Source of the DNA: Prorocentrum cordatum
Lineage: Eukaryota > Sar > Dinophyceae > Prorocentrales > Prorocentraceae
Direction of reading: 5' to 3'
Length of the DNA stretch: 64,000 nucleotides
NCBI GenBank assembly: GCA_963575745.1
Contig: CAUYUJ010015276.1
Location: forward strand, 84,501 to 148,500
This document shows positions 18,757 to 28,377 of the stretch, in pieces. The position numbers and the translations under genes are program-made. Each line of letters opens with the position of its first letter. The stretch's first letter is position 1. A model generated the notes under the pieces. That model was not told the origin of the DNA and searched no databases. It was given only the letters and a program-made list of their open reading frames with translations.

Positions 18757-20572
18757 TCTCACTGATACCGCGGCAAGGGGGGGGCCCCACCCGCCGGCGC
18801 TGCAGCGGGAGCGGCGGCAGCGGCCGAGCCAGGGGCCCCAAGGGCCTGCCGGGAAGACAAGCGGGCTGGCGCAGCAGCGGATACCACCTCTGCGCGAGGC
18901 TCCAGGACGCTGGGCACTACCGACTGGACGGGCCCGAAGAGGTACAGGAGTTCCTCAATGTGTTCTGAGATAACGGTGCGGCAAGCCCTCACCAAGACCC
19001 TGCCCGCTCCACGGTTGACGAGCTGGAACATCATGGTCTGCTTGGGGCTCAAGCTCCACGTGACTTCAACTGCGGGCTGCGTGTTATCGCCCCTCGGAAC
19101 CCCACGCGGCGCCGGGTGCGACGGCTTAGACTTGGGGGGGAGGATGTGGACGCCGAGAGCGACCATGACGTTGTGCATGTCAACCTCTGAGTGGCACTGG
19201 GTAGCAAATGTCAGGACGAGCTTGACGGCGCGCTTGTTTCCCACCGCCTCATGGGCCTTAGCAAGCCAGGCGGTGTGAGCCGACTTGACCTCGTCCCAGG
19301 TGGACAGCTGCGCGCACACACGGGGGTCCACGGGCGCTCCTGGGCGCACAACACCACCCGGTGGGCGCACCGTGCCCAAGGCAAGGGGTGCGGCTGGGGT
19401 ACCGGCGGGGGCGGCTGGGGCGCCCGCGGCGCCCAGGGGAGGCACCGGCGGGATGGGCACGGCACCCGGGGCAAGGTGCACTGCCGGGGCCGCAGCCGGC
19501 GCGAATAAAGCACCCGCGAGTCCTGGGGGCCACGGCGCAGGTTCAGCAGGGCCGGCCATAGGACCAACTGGGGCAGCCGCTGCGTGGTCTGCCGCCAGAG
19601 GGGGGGGGCCGAAGACAAGTTCTGTTGGGGTGCAGCGGTGGTGGCCTTGGCGCGAATGGCATGCTCATTCAAGTGGACCCGTAATTCCTGGAGGCGTCTC
19701 AACCTCTGGGCAACCTCCTGCGGGATGTCACGAACGATGAGGTTGGATGTAGTGTGCAGCCACACGCGGTTGCCGGAAGCAGGACTGTGATGCTCCCCCC
19801 ACGGCCCGCGGCGGGCCTGGAGCTCCTGGAACTCCCTCTTCATATCCTCGAGCGTCGGCTGTCTAGGGGGCCTGGCCGCAAGCTCCACTGGTGGGCCGGG
19901 CTGAGGGTCTCGCACGTCACCCAGGTGGTCCCGCTGGCTGATTCCCGAGGCACGATGCATGAAGTAGAGCGCCCCACTTAGCGCACGTCGCGCTTCCCAC
20001 CCAGGCGGGAGGGGTGGCGGGCTCGTAGGCGGCGGTCCTGGAGAGGGCTGCTGTTGCTCCCTGGCGGTGGGTGGCGCCCTCGGCGGAGTGTGGGGCATGG
20101 GCGGCTGCTGCGGCGGCGGTGGCGGCGGCGGCGGCTGCGGCTGGAGCTGCTGCAGCGCGAGCCCGACCGTTGCGCCCTCGAAAGCGGCAGCGGGCTCCCT
20201 CACGGGGGGCTGCGCCTTCACCGTTAGGGCATGATCCCGATGCACACGCTGGGGCGATATGCCAATCCAGCCCAGCGGAGGGCCGAAGGCGCCGGGGGGC
20301 GGGTTGCCCGGCGGGGGGAGGCCGCAGGGGGCCGCTGGGGCAGCACTTGCACTAGCATCCCCGCCCTCAGTGGGGGCCTTCTCCGTCGGAGCAATAGATG
20401 GCACCGGGCTGCTCGAACTGGGGCTGCGCTGGCTGGCGCGGCGCCTGCGGCGGCTGGGTGTCCGCGAGTCAGCGCGGCGCCTATGGCGGCTGACAGGGCT
20501 GCGCTGGCTCCGAGAAGGCCGGCGGCGGCGGTCCCGCCCCCGGGAGCGGGAGCGACTACTGTCCCTCGGCAT
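18757..20572 (-). CDS. RS-rich, WW-like protein; putative LINE ORF1 (frameshifted)
   Basis: The ATG at 20572 opens MPRDSSRSRSRGRDRRRR, an RS/RD-rich head of about 70 residues like those of splicing factors. Proline-rich linkers follow, then LPPGWEARRALSGALYFMH near residue 200: the first Trp, the YF pair and the His of a WW domain are present, but the second Trp position is not (SQRDH). A helical region follows with LEDMKREFQELQARRG and IVRDIPQEVAQRLRRLQELR. A run of nine G/C near 19600 breaks the frame. The rest (19559-18759) has an Ala/Pro linker, STWDEVKSAHTAWLAKAHE, KLVLTFATQCHSEVDMHNVM and VTWSLSPKQTMMFQLVNRG. RS regions and WW domains bind splicing factors and Pro-rich ligands. Such a protein as a LINE ORF1 would be unusual. 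It could instead be a host gene or a captured one. Confidence 0.6.
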
Positions 20573-21166
20573 TTTCTGTCCTTGAGCCCCGTGGCTCCCA
20601 ACAAAGCGGCAGTGGCATGAGCTTGCGAGGGTGATGCCGACATCCTCCCAACCTGCGACAACGTCACAGGCGACAGCACGTCGGCATACCCAGCCACGCT
20701 GACCATGTGGGGCATTGACATGACAACGGCAACGACGACGCCCGCCCCCTCCCGGCCAGCCAGGGGCTGCCCGACAGACAGCCGGAAGCATATGAGCACC
20801 ACAATCTAAAACAATGACGTCCAGTGGAGCACAGGACGGGGGGCAGCACAACGCGGCACGACGAGGCGGGGCAGGGCGCGACCAACGACACAGCACCGGC
20901 ACAGCCCACCCCCAGCAAAAAGCAAACGGCACCAGGGGCACGGCACGACGCGGCACGGCACCGCAACAGCACAGCACGGCACCGGAGCAGGGGGCGGCGG
21001 CGGCGCCGAGCGAAGAGAAAAGAAGAGAGGACCGGAGCTTGGCACGCAACACCGCACACCCCACGAGGCAAATATATGTTCACGTAGAGACAAAGGTCCA
21101 AGCAACGGGGATGGCACAGGTCAGTTACACCATCAGAGAAATGGAGGTTAACGGTGGACACCGACG

Positions 21167-21216
<50 letters not shown>

Positions 21217-21423
21217 AACGACCGGAACCACCCGGGCCAACCTGAGTTGCCCGAGAGACGGCCGGCGATACACATGCTCGCAACATACAACAAAGACCCC
21301 ATCATGACACGAGCCAACGACCGCAAGATTGGCACTGCACGTTTTGGGGAAGAACATGCTAATGTAGGCAGACGTGGGAACGCAACTGTGACACATGAGG
21401 GCAACAAGCAAAGACAATGTTTC
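20573..21423. other. Upstream flank of the LINE with two related GAC-rich blocks
   Basis: Blocks at about 20700-20800 and 21160-21270 share the layout of 18230-18420 (GAC triplets, then a GGCTGCCCGAC-like motif). If they belong to the element they may be repeated 5' monomers, as in some LINE promoters. That is inference. The uninterrupted triplet run is at 21158-21228. A + strand frame of Asp repeats crosses it. Confidence 0.4.
21158..21228. repeat. (GAC)n microsatellite
   Basis: About 70 bases of GAC/ACG triplets, nearly perfect in their second half. Confidence 0.9.
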
Positions 21424-22604
21424 TCAGGACTCCCGCTGGTGGGCGCACAAAGGGTGCAGCCGAAGCGCTTTGGAAAACTCACGGCAGAAGAATTGCATAT
21501 CATCCACGGTTTGGGCGTTGGTCATGTGCGCCTCCAACGCTTCTGCCGCTGGCAGATCGCCACTCTGTCGAAACTCATTGACAAGAGAACCCGCTATCGC
21601 TCTGTAAGCGAGCCACGCCTTCCGCAACAGCGTAGCATAAAAGGTTCTGGCGCCCTCCGAGGAAGACGAGTCCAGTAGCTTCGTTGGGAAGCCAAAGTAT
21701 TGGTTGAGAAATCTTCGTGCTCCTGGTCCAACAAGCATGTGGTAATTCCAGTCGCTCGTGAGGCGCTTGGATTTCAGGGGAAGTCTGCTGTAGCGGTGCC
21801 TGGTGTAGATCCTCCAGGCGTTTTTCTTACAAAAAAGCCGAACGATGGAGCCGATGCATTGTGCAGCGACAACATCAGCTCAGCCTTTGAGCGCACGCTA
21901 TTGTCCACATTTCGGAGGGGAAGGTGATCTATGGATTCCGCCACGAAATAATCGCGCCTTGCTAAATGATCGAGGGCCTCTTCCTTAGAAAGCGACTTCA
22001 ACTCAGAGTACCGCCTTTTGCTAAATACCGAGTGAACCGCGAACATCTGGCAGGGGTGCGACATTTTGGCCGCCACATGCCGGATGATGTCACGCGGTCC
22101 CTGGCCTCGAAGCTCCGACAAGTCATCCAAAACTACGTTGGCAAAAGCAAGCGCGCAGCAGACTGACAACGCATATGCAAACGTCCATCTAAACTTTGCC
22201 GGCAACTTGTCCATAATCGTATCTTGGACCCCCGAACAGGGGGCTGCAAACTCGTCTGCAAGACTGGTAGCTCGAAGTATTTGGCCGTTGGTGTACCCAC
22301 TATCCAAGAATGGCAGAGATTCGAGAGACAGGCGCTGCCGATCCGGGAGATCGTAATCTGCCCTGTGCACGTGCTGGCCTCGAACCGCGAAGAGTTGAGC
22401 GAGCGCTCTCAGGATCTCCTGCCGCCCCTGTCTGGGAGGCTCGAAGGCGTAGTACTCCTCATCCGCCTCGTCGTACCGCTTGGCCTCCGGCGCCGGCACT
22501 GGCCGCGTCTCCGGCTCTGGCCGCGCCTCCGCCTCGGGGCAGTGGCGCTTAGGAGGCCGGCCTGGCAGCAAGGGCGCATCGTCACTGTCGCTGGGGGCGG
22601 CCAT
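21424..22604 (-). CDS. Retroposed hypothetical gene with spliced-leader relic, one frameshift
   Basis: The start is the ATG at 22604 (MAAPSDSDD), 50 bases downstream of an exact spliced-leader copy, so the 5' end of the parent mRNA is effectively visible. About 90 residues of acidic, Pro-rich sequence lead into a helical domain (EILRALAQLFAVRGQHVHRA, LSLESLPFLDSGYTNGQILR, MDKLPAKFRWTFAYALSVCC, LKSLSKEEALDHLARRDYF). The frame ends at 21772 with TGA after ADFP. The next frame continues without loss (PLKSKRLTSDWNYHMLVGPG ... FFCREFSKALRLH) to a stop at 21424. The break is one base in a CCCC run. No intron fits: a GTAAG at 21830 gives the wrong phase. Total is about 393 residues. I do not recognise the family. 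The absence of introns agrees with retroposition. The function could survive if the shift is a sequence error. Confidence 0.65.
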
Positions 22605-22654
22605 GGCACACCGAGCCGGCGCGCGCTGCCCTCTCTGCCCGCCAGCTGAAAAGG

Positions 22655-22676
22655 CTTGAGCCAAAATGGCTACGGA
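22655..22676 (-). other. Exact dinoflagellate spliced-leader relic
   Basis: On the minus strand the 22 bases begin TCCGTAGCCATTTT and end GGCTCAAG, identical to the leader added to dinoflagellate mRNAs by trans-splicing. It is followed by CCTTTTCAGCTGG and not by the GTA donor of an SL RNA gene, so it is a leader copied back into DNA with an mRNA. CCTTTTCAG could serve as the acceptor for a new leader. Confidence 0.95.
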
Positions 22677-23660
22677 AGGGGCCTGCTGCGAGAAGGGGCC
22701 TGGCTTCTCGCGGGGCCGCATTTGCTGCCGCGACGGGCTCGCAGAATGGCGCCGCGGGGATTCTGATGCCCTCGCAGAGCAGCGCGTGCCCCGGCGGGGC
22801 CGCCCAGGCGCAGACGGCTTGGCACGGGCGGTGCTCAATGCGGTCGTGCCCAGAGGCCCCGCAGGCCCCGGGCCCTCGTGTATAAGACGCGTCGGTCACG
22901 GAGGCGACGTCGGCCGACGCCGGCGCCGCGCGGGCCCACGCGCGCCGCCCAGGCCTGGCAGCTGCTTGATCTGGAGCGCACAAAGCACACGGGCTCTCCC
23001 GGTGCAGAGCTGCTGCCTGCCGTCATCGAAGGAGGAGGGCGGCGGGGGCGCGAATTCCGTCTGTGGGCGCGCTCGGTCTTGCCGGAGGGCCCCTGGCGAG
23101 CAGAGCAGCTCGCCGATCTCCGCTGCCGGCTGGCCGTGCCGCTGCAGCGGGGCGTCGCTGCTTCGCTGCTCGCTGCCAGCGCCAGGGCCGCACGCCCATG
23201 GCAGTTAGCTAGTGCGCAATCCGCCGGTGACCTCCCAGAGCCCCCCGAAGCCCCCAGAGTTGTTGACGTCTTCTGCTGTTCCTTAGTTTTTGCTGGTCAG
23301 CCCCCGCTCCCTCTCTTCCTTCTCTCCTTCCCCGCCCTTTGCCTCCGGCGGGCGCGCGCGCGCGCCTAAGGGGGGGTCGGGCGAGTCGCGCCCCTCCGCC
23401 GCGCGTCCGTCGCCTCCGCCTTCCGGTTCCTTCCTGCTCCCCGCTCCCTTTTCCCTCCACCTTGCCGCCCTGTATGCATTGTTTTTAGGTGTGTGTCGCG
23501 GGTACCCGGGCGGTCTTTGGCCATCCGGGCGTCAACAAACACCTGGATAGACACACCCCCTTGCCATTTTTTCTCGCGGACCTCCGGCCGATGCGCCTGG
23601 CCCCGGTGCACACCAGTTCTAAAAAAGAGTTGGTGCTGGGGCCGCGGATTCAGCCAGGAG
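22677..23660. other. GC-rich spacer, no supported gene
   Basis: Overlapping ORFs on both strands are Ala/Arg/Gly-rich without domains. It holds the promoter region, if any, of the retroposed gene. No TATA-like box is evident. Confidence 0.35.
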
Positions 23661-23724
23661 GGAGAGGAGGAGGAGGAGGAGGAGGAGGAGGAGGAGGAGG
23701 AGGAGGAGGAGGAGGAGGAGGAGG
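23661..23724. repeat. (GGA)n microsatellite
   Basis: About 60 bases of almost perfect GGA. Confidence 0.9.
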
Positions 23725-23957
23725 TGGATGGGGAGGTGCGCAGACAGGTCTGGATCTCGTATTTTATCGACCTGGCGCAGCGCCTCCCGCAGCGGTCCCT
23801 CGCGCGGCCGCGCGCGCAGGCACTCGGCCCGCAGCGGTGGCACCGCGGGCGGCCGGGCCCCGCGGGGCCGACGCGAGCGCGCGTGTCCGCGATGGAGTGC
23901 AGGACGGGCCCGTGCCTGCCGCCCTTCGCACACTGCACGCCCGGCCGCCGCGCCACT

Positions 23958-24490
23958 CCTCCTCCCTCCTCCTCCCCTCCTCCTCCTCCTCCTCTCCTCC
24001 TTGCTCTCCTTGCTCCTCCTCCTTGTTCCTCCTCCTCCTCCTCCTCCTCCTCCTCCTCCTCCTCCTCCTCCCTCCTCCTCCCTCCTCCCTCCTCCTCCTC
24101 CCTCCTCCTCCCTCCTCCCTCCTCCCTCCTCCCTCCTCCCTCCTCCCCTCCCCCTCCTCCTTCTCTTCCTCCTCCCTGCTCCTCCTCCTCCTGCTCGTCC
24201 TGCCCGTCCTCCTGCTTCCTCCTCCTCCTCCTCCTCCTCCCTCCTCCTCCTCCTCCTCCTCCTCCTCCTCCTCCTCCTCCTCCTCCTCCTCCTCCTCCTC
24301 CCTCCTCCCCTTTCTCCTCCTCTTCCTCCTCCCTGCTCCTCCTCCTGCTTGTCCTGCCCGTCCTTCTGCTTCCTCCTCCTCCTCCCTCCTCCTCCACCTC
24401 CTCCTGATTTCACTGCGAAAATCTGCATAGTCTTGGAAGACGAACCCAACCAAACCCTCCTCCTCCTCCTCCTTCTCCTCCTCCTCCTGA
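23958..24490. repeat. (CCT)n microsatellite block
   Basis: CCT/CTC triplets with CCCT and TTCCT interruptions for some 450 bases, a gap around 24410-24455, then a further short CTC run. The interrupting piece CTGCTCGTCCTGCCCGTCC recurs as CTGCTTGTCCTGCCCGTCC, so the block grew partly by segmental duplication. All poly-Leu/Ser/Pro/Glu ORFs here are repeat translations. Confidence 0.9.
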
Positions 24491-25105
24491 TTCCTGATCC
24501 CCAAGGGCCGCATAGTCTTACAAGAGGCGGTCAACCCAATCCTGCTTCGCAGGGAAGGTACGTGAAGTGGCGCCACTGACCGAAAGGGGGGGCAACCCCA
24601 CTTGGGGGAGGGAGGGGAGGCAAGGCGGAGAGGAGGGCAGCCGGCACGACAGGGAGGGGAAGAACAGGAGGGGGGAGTCCCGGCAGTCTGATGAACCCCC
24701 TTAGCGCACCCTCCCCACTGGCAGGCCCAGTTTCCTCGGTGACCTTGCATCTGGGGGAGAGGAGGCGTTGGGGGGGCATCGGGGAGCCAGGGCTCGACGG
24801 TTGTTCAGGAGGGAAAGAAACACACAGACACAACGAATCGTCGATTTCCCAGAAAATATGGGAAAACATGCGAAGTGGGAGGGAAGACAAAAACCAAGAA
24901 AATCTTGGAAACTATGGGGAATCTGTGTCTTTGTGTGTATTTATTTGTGTGTCCCAGGGCTCGACGGTTGTGCAGGCGCGCATGGGAGAGGGCGCACTCC
25001 CCAGCCCGCAGTCCCTCATCGGGCACCCTGAGCCACTGGGCGCCGTGGCTGCCGGCGGCGCTCGGGGGTCTTCGCGTTCATCGAGGGGAGGCGAGGAAGG
25101 TAGAT
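24491..25105. other. Spacer, no supported gene
   Basis: CAGGGCTCGACGGTTGT occurs at about 24788 and again at about 24956, about 170 bases apart, suggesting a local duplication. No gene is supported. Confidence 0.4.
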
Positions 25106-25299
25106 TTAAGTCGGGCCTGTCCCCCTACAGGGGGATTTTCGACGAAAAATAAAGAATACTCCAAAAACAATCCAAAAAATAGTTCAAACATAGTCTGGGC
25201 ATTATTTTCTGATTATTTTTTTACATGTTTGGTGTATGTTTGGAGTATTTTTTTATTTTTCGTCGAAAATTCCCCTGTAGGGGGACACGCCCGACTTAA
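25106..25299. mobile_element. MITE of the TTAA/GTCGGGCC family, copy 2 (best preserved)
   Basis: The 194-bp element is bounded by TTAA on both sides. Its ends are TTAAGTCGGGCCTGTCCCCC and the reverse complement GGGGGACACGCCCGACTTAA. The arms extend inward through CTACAGGGGGATTTTCGACG for about 55 bases. The core is A/T-rich. TTAA at both ends is the target preference of piggyBac-type transposases, but the ends do not otherwise show the piggyBac signature, so the superfamily is inferred. Confidence 0.85.
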
Positions 25300-25330
25300 A
25301 GGTAGGTGGACGTGGAAGGTACAATGGGGG

Positions 25331-25443
25331 CCCATGCCAAGAAACACCCTGCTTGCCACCAGGGTGCCCTGGGTGTCATTCGGTTCGAAGGTTTTGCGAT
25401 GGAACGCGTGACGCTGCCGCACCAAAAGTTGGGTTTCTTGTGG
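25331..25443 (+). repeat. Dispersed repeat shared with 8079-8226
   Basis: See the copy at 8079. The shared blocks are GCCAAGAAACACCCTGCTTG, GGGTGCC and GTTGGGTTTCTTG. Confidence 0.6.
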
Positions 25444-25691
25444 AAGGTTTCTCATGGTCGGGCCCCATACTGTAGGTGGAGAAGCCATTGAGGAGGGGGA
25501 GGCTGTGGCGACGGCGGGGTCCACGCTCGCCGGTGGTGGCCGCTCTCGCCGCCGTCGCGGCGGCGGCGGTGGCCTTGTGTAGCAACTGCTCTTGCTGCGA
25601 CGCTTGTGCGTCTTGACGCAGCTGTTCCTGCTGCACATGCCTCCTCCCATACATGACATCCCACCGTACCCAAGTCACGTGCGTGCTCTGA

Positions 25692-26024
25692 ATGCTGCCA
25701 AGCTCTGATGTCAGATGCCCTCTTGTGGCTTGCAGCTGGAGCGACGAGCTGCTGAAGAACAGGCGGGTACGAGTGCGGCAGTTCTTTGGCTTCCACCCAA
25801 GGTATTTACGGTTCACGCGTGAGTGTGAGAGGTACATGCGGAATCTCGGACGGCAGGATTGGGCAGCTATTCAAGCTGAGCGCAAGGACAAGTTTCTCAC
25901 TGCGACCTCCAGCGACACGAGGGGCAAGTGGAACACGAAGTTGTTGAACTGGAAGCCCTTCTTCCGCACTGTCGCGCAGAGACCGGTGGGTCGACACCGC
26001 AAGAGGTGGGGTGACCGTGAGTGA
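25692..26024 (+). CDS. Possible retroelement remnant (RT C-terminal type)
   Basis: About 110 residues with RVRQFFGFHPRYLRFTRECE, WAAIQAERKDKF, WNTKLLNWKPFFRT and QRPVGRHRKRWGD. The last pattern (W-K/D-P ... R-P-G-R-x2-R-W-x-D) is typical of the region after the RT in several non-LTR elements. No RT core is nearby. The amino-acid mixture is ordinary, unlike the repeat translations around it. Confidence is low because the match is one motif. Confidence 0.35.
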   Translation: MLPSSDVRCPLVACSWSDELLKNRRVRVRQFFGFHPRYLRFTRECERYMRNLGRQDWAAIQAERKDKFLTATSSDTRGKWNTKLLNWKPFFRTVAQRPVGRHRKRWGDRE

Positions 26025-26592
26025 CCCGCGCAAGGCATTTCAGTCAGCTGATGTCCTATTCTTTTTCCCCCTTGTTTGCTGGCTGCGCCGGGACAGTGCG
26101 CCCACAGGTGCCGCCCTCCTGGGCGGAATGCAGCCGCTCGCTCGCTCGCCCAAACCTCCTCGATCCCAGGACCCACGTTTTGGTTCCCCAATTTTTTTCG
26201 GCTTTAGCACGAACCTTCATTTACTCAGCGGGATGCACAAAACGTGTGGGAGAGCCAAGGTACCCCTGTTGTAACGGTGCAAAGGGAGGGTGGAGGCGAG
26301 ACAAAGGGCGGAGGGAACATAACATCGAAGGAAAAGGAGGGGAGACCACGCCGGCGCCTGCCAACATCCTTGGCACAGTCGTGGCAGCGCTGGAACGATA
26401 ATAACGGATCGAGTTGTATATAAAAGTTATGGGCGAGTGGACCGAGCGGAGTTCTATCAATGTCATTGTTGCCGTCCTAGCCCTCAGCCTCCTCCTCAGC
26501 AAGATGGGGCTCACGCGTGGGCCGTCAGATTCAGCAGGGCGAGCAGTAGGCATGCACACACGCTGGGCAGGCAAGGTCGCCTTCTCCTTCAG
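26025..26592. other. Spacer, no supported gene
   Basis: Mixed composition with no repeat structure and no convincing ORF. Confidence 0.35.
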
Positions 26593-26771
26593 TACAGTCG
26601 GGGCGTTGACTTAAGGAACCCTAAATAAGGAACGAGGCCCCTATTTTCATAAGTGAAACTTCGATTTCAGATCGAAGACCTAAGGGAAACCGAAGGCAAG
26701 CTGCGAACTAATGAAGGAACACGGAGCCCCTCCCCAATGAAAAGGGTTCCTTGATCAGCGCCCCGACTGTA
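26593..26771. mobile_element. MITE with TA-flanked CAGTCGGGGCG inverted repeats
   Basis: The left end TACAGTCGGGGCGTTGACTT and the right end ATCAGCGCCCCGACTGTA are near-perfect inverted repeats, continuing through AAGGAACCCT / AGGGTTCCTT. The element is 179 bases. A TA duplication followed by CAGT is the pattern of Tc1/mariner-pogo-type MITEs. The core contains TTCGATTTCAGATCGAA, a small internal hairpin. Confidence 0.8.
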
Positions 26772-26777
26772 GTCTCC

Positions 26778-27306
26778 TCAGTCTCTGAGCCTGGCGCTCT
26801 CCTGCGCGTCAAGGGCACGCACGGCCGACACATCTCCGTGACGCACCCATAGGCTAGGCAGGACGGCGGCCCTGGCAGCAGACAAACGCGCAGCCCAGTG
26901 TGGAACTCCCGACCGCACGAGATGCAGACAGAACCCGAAACACATCCATTTGCGGGCAGTACTTATATCCATATCCAGAGCGTCTTGGACTTTTCGGGAA
27001 GAGGTGCCGCAACGCCGAGGCGCACTGGATATGGATAAAATCAAGCCTCTTGGGGCCAGATTTTTATCCATATCCAGTGCGTCTACGGTTTCTGGGGAAG
27101 AGAGCCCAAGACTCCAAGACGCATTGGATGTGGATATAACTATCGCCCGCACCATTGACCTCATCACCTTCGGGGTGGAACCTTGCCACGTGGATCTTCC
27201 AACCCGCTGTACGCCTGTCCAGAAGCCCGCACCGGTAACAGACGTGGCTGGTCGGACTCCTCTCAGGGGCAAACGGGGGAGGGGGGGACCCTTTTCCGCA
27301 GCACAC
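26778..27306 (-). pseudogene. LINE 3' tail remnant with C2H2 finger, disrupted by inverted repeats
   Basis: On the minus strand 27250-27190 encodes CYRCGLLDRRTAGWKIHVAR followed by FH, a C-x2-C-x12-H-x4-H finger such as closes many LINE ORF2 proteins. Further down, the frame ending near 26780 has WAARLSAARAAVLPSLWVRH, also in LINE-tail style. Two inverted-repeat units (26963-27038 and 27064-27139) lie between them and have presumably split a single tail. The reading is tentative. Confidence 0.4.
26963..27139. repeat. Two tandem foldback units with TTATCCATATCCAG arms
   Basis: Unit 1 (26963-27038) runs from TTATATCCATATCCAGAGCG to GCACTGGATATGGATAA. Unit 2 (27064-27139) runs from TTATCCATATCCAGTGCG to GCATTGGATGTGGATATAA. 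Each can fold on itself, and the units are related to each other. Confidence 0.75.
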
Positions 27307-27517
27307 GCAGCGAGCGATCTCGTTACCCTGAGACGGGTCTTGTCACGCTCGTGGGTTCGAGTTCATTTCCACGCAGCGTGCACAAAAAAAAAGGCAGGCT
27401 CATTCCTTGCACAACCCACCATCTCCCTCAGAAGCCCTCCGATGTTCTAAAAGTTCTGGACAAGTGAAAGCCTTATCCAAAATACATCCCTCTCAATTGC
27501 CCAGGCCGCGTACACCG

Positions 27518-27600
27518 CACCCTCCTCCTCCTCCTCCTCCTCCTTCTCCCTCCTCCTTCCTCCTGCTCTCCCTCCTCTCTCTCTCTCTCTCTCTCCCTCG
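27518..27600. repeat. (CCT)n then (CT)n microsatellite
   Basis: CCT triplets followed by a pure CT run of about 20 bases and GCAGCAGCAG. Confidence 0.85.
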
Positions 27601-27879
27601 CAGCAGCAGCAGCCGATCCCCGCAGAATCTTCAGGTTGAGTCGGAAGCTGGGCGAGGGCTGCTAAAACCGTGGCTGCTAAAACGGCCCTCACGGAAGGAA
27701 AAACAGCTTCCCGGAATGAGGCGCGGCACGCGAAACAGTCAACGGGCTTCCTCCCGGAAGGACGAAGACCGCTTCCCGGAGGTCGATTTAGCAGCCACGG
27801 ATCTGGCAGCCCTTGCCCGGCTTCCCAACCACCACTACCAAAGGTAGGACGGGGGAGGAAGGAGTACGGGGAGGTCCAC

Positions 27880-27975
27880 CTACTCCTCCTCCTCTCGTCC
27901 TTCTGCTTCTCCCCCTACCCCTCCTCGTCCTCCCCTCCTCCGCCGCCTCCCTCTCCTCCTCCTCCTCCTCCTTGT
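27880..27975. repeat. (CCT)n microsatellite
   Basis: CTC/CCT triplets with interruptions. Confidence 0.8.
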
Positions 27976-28190
27976 CCCTCTACCTGTTGTAGTGGTGCCC
28001 GGCTTCCGATTGAGGATCACCCGCGGGGGGGCGCGAAGCTCCTCGCGCTCCCGCGCCCTGCGCGCCGCGGTCTTGGCCAGGGCGGCCGCCCTTCTCGGGG
28101 GAGGGGCCGCGGCGCGAGGGGGGCGCAACAGATCGCGCAGCGCGGGGCACCGAGCGCGCAGCTCGGTGTCCCGTCTTGGGGGGGAGGTTC

Positions 28191-28377
28191 TGTCGAGCCT
28201 GTTCCCCCACAGGGGGATTCTCGAAGACAAATAAGAAATACCTTCAAAATGCCCCAAGAAGGACAGAACATAGTCAAACAATAGTCCCCAGACTTTTGTT
28301 GGAGTATTTTTTGACAATTCTTGGCGTTTTTTATTTCTCGTCGAACATCCCCTTGTAGTGGGACAGGCCCGGCTTAA
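28191..28377. mobile_element. MITE of the TTAA/GTCGGGCC family, copy 3
   Basis: It runs from GTCGAGCCTGTTCCCCCACA to GGGACAGGCCCGGCTTAA. Internal blocks ACAAATAAGAAATA and GAGTATTTTTTGACAATT correspond to the core of copy 2. Sequence divergence is higher than between the arms of copy 2. Confidence 0.75.

Larger units (their letters stand above)
13978..20572 (-). mobile_element. LINE-type non-LTR retrotransposon, nearly full length but frameshifted
   Basis: Reading on the minus strand, an RS/WW-type ORF (20572-18759) is followed by a spacer and then a second ORF with an apurinic-endonuclease-like domain, RT and CCHC knuckle (17941-13978). The order nuclease, RT, knuckle is that of APE-clade LINEs. 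Assigning the first ORF to the element is inference from strand and spacing. Shifts sit near 19600, 17730, 17070 and 14970. Those near 19600 and 14970 are in G/C homopolymers, so some may be sequence errors. The true 5' end could lie as far up as about 21100. Termini were not found. Confidence 0.75.

Noticed and set aside
21785-21830. A 46-base intron (GTAAG...CAG) to explain the frame change in the retroposed gene
   Set aside because: Splicing it gives the wrong phase; a one-base indel in CCCC fits better.
23366-24750. Several 280-340 codon ORFs on both strands
   Set aside because: They are Glu/Gly/Arg or Ser/Pro/Leu translations of CCT/GGA repeats, open in most frames.
27320-27390. tRNA-like stretch (TGTCACGC, GTGGGTTCGAG) followed by an A run
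   Set aside because: It has a B-box-like element but no A box and no cloverleaf; a tRNA-derived SINE cannot be shown from one copy.
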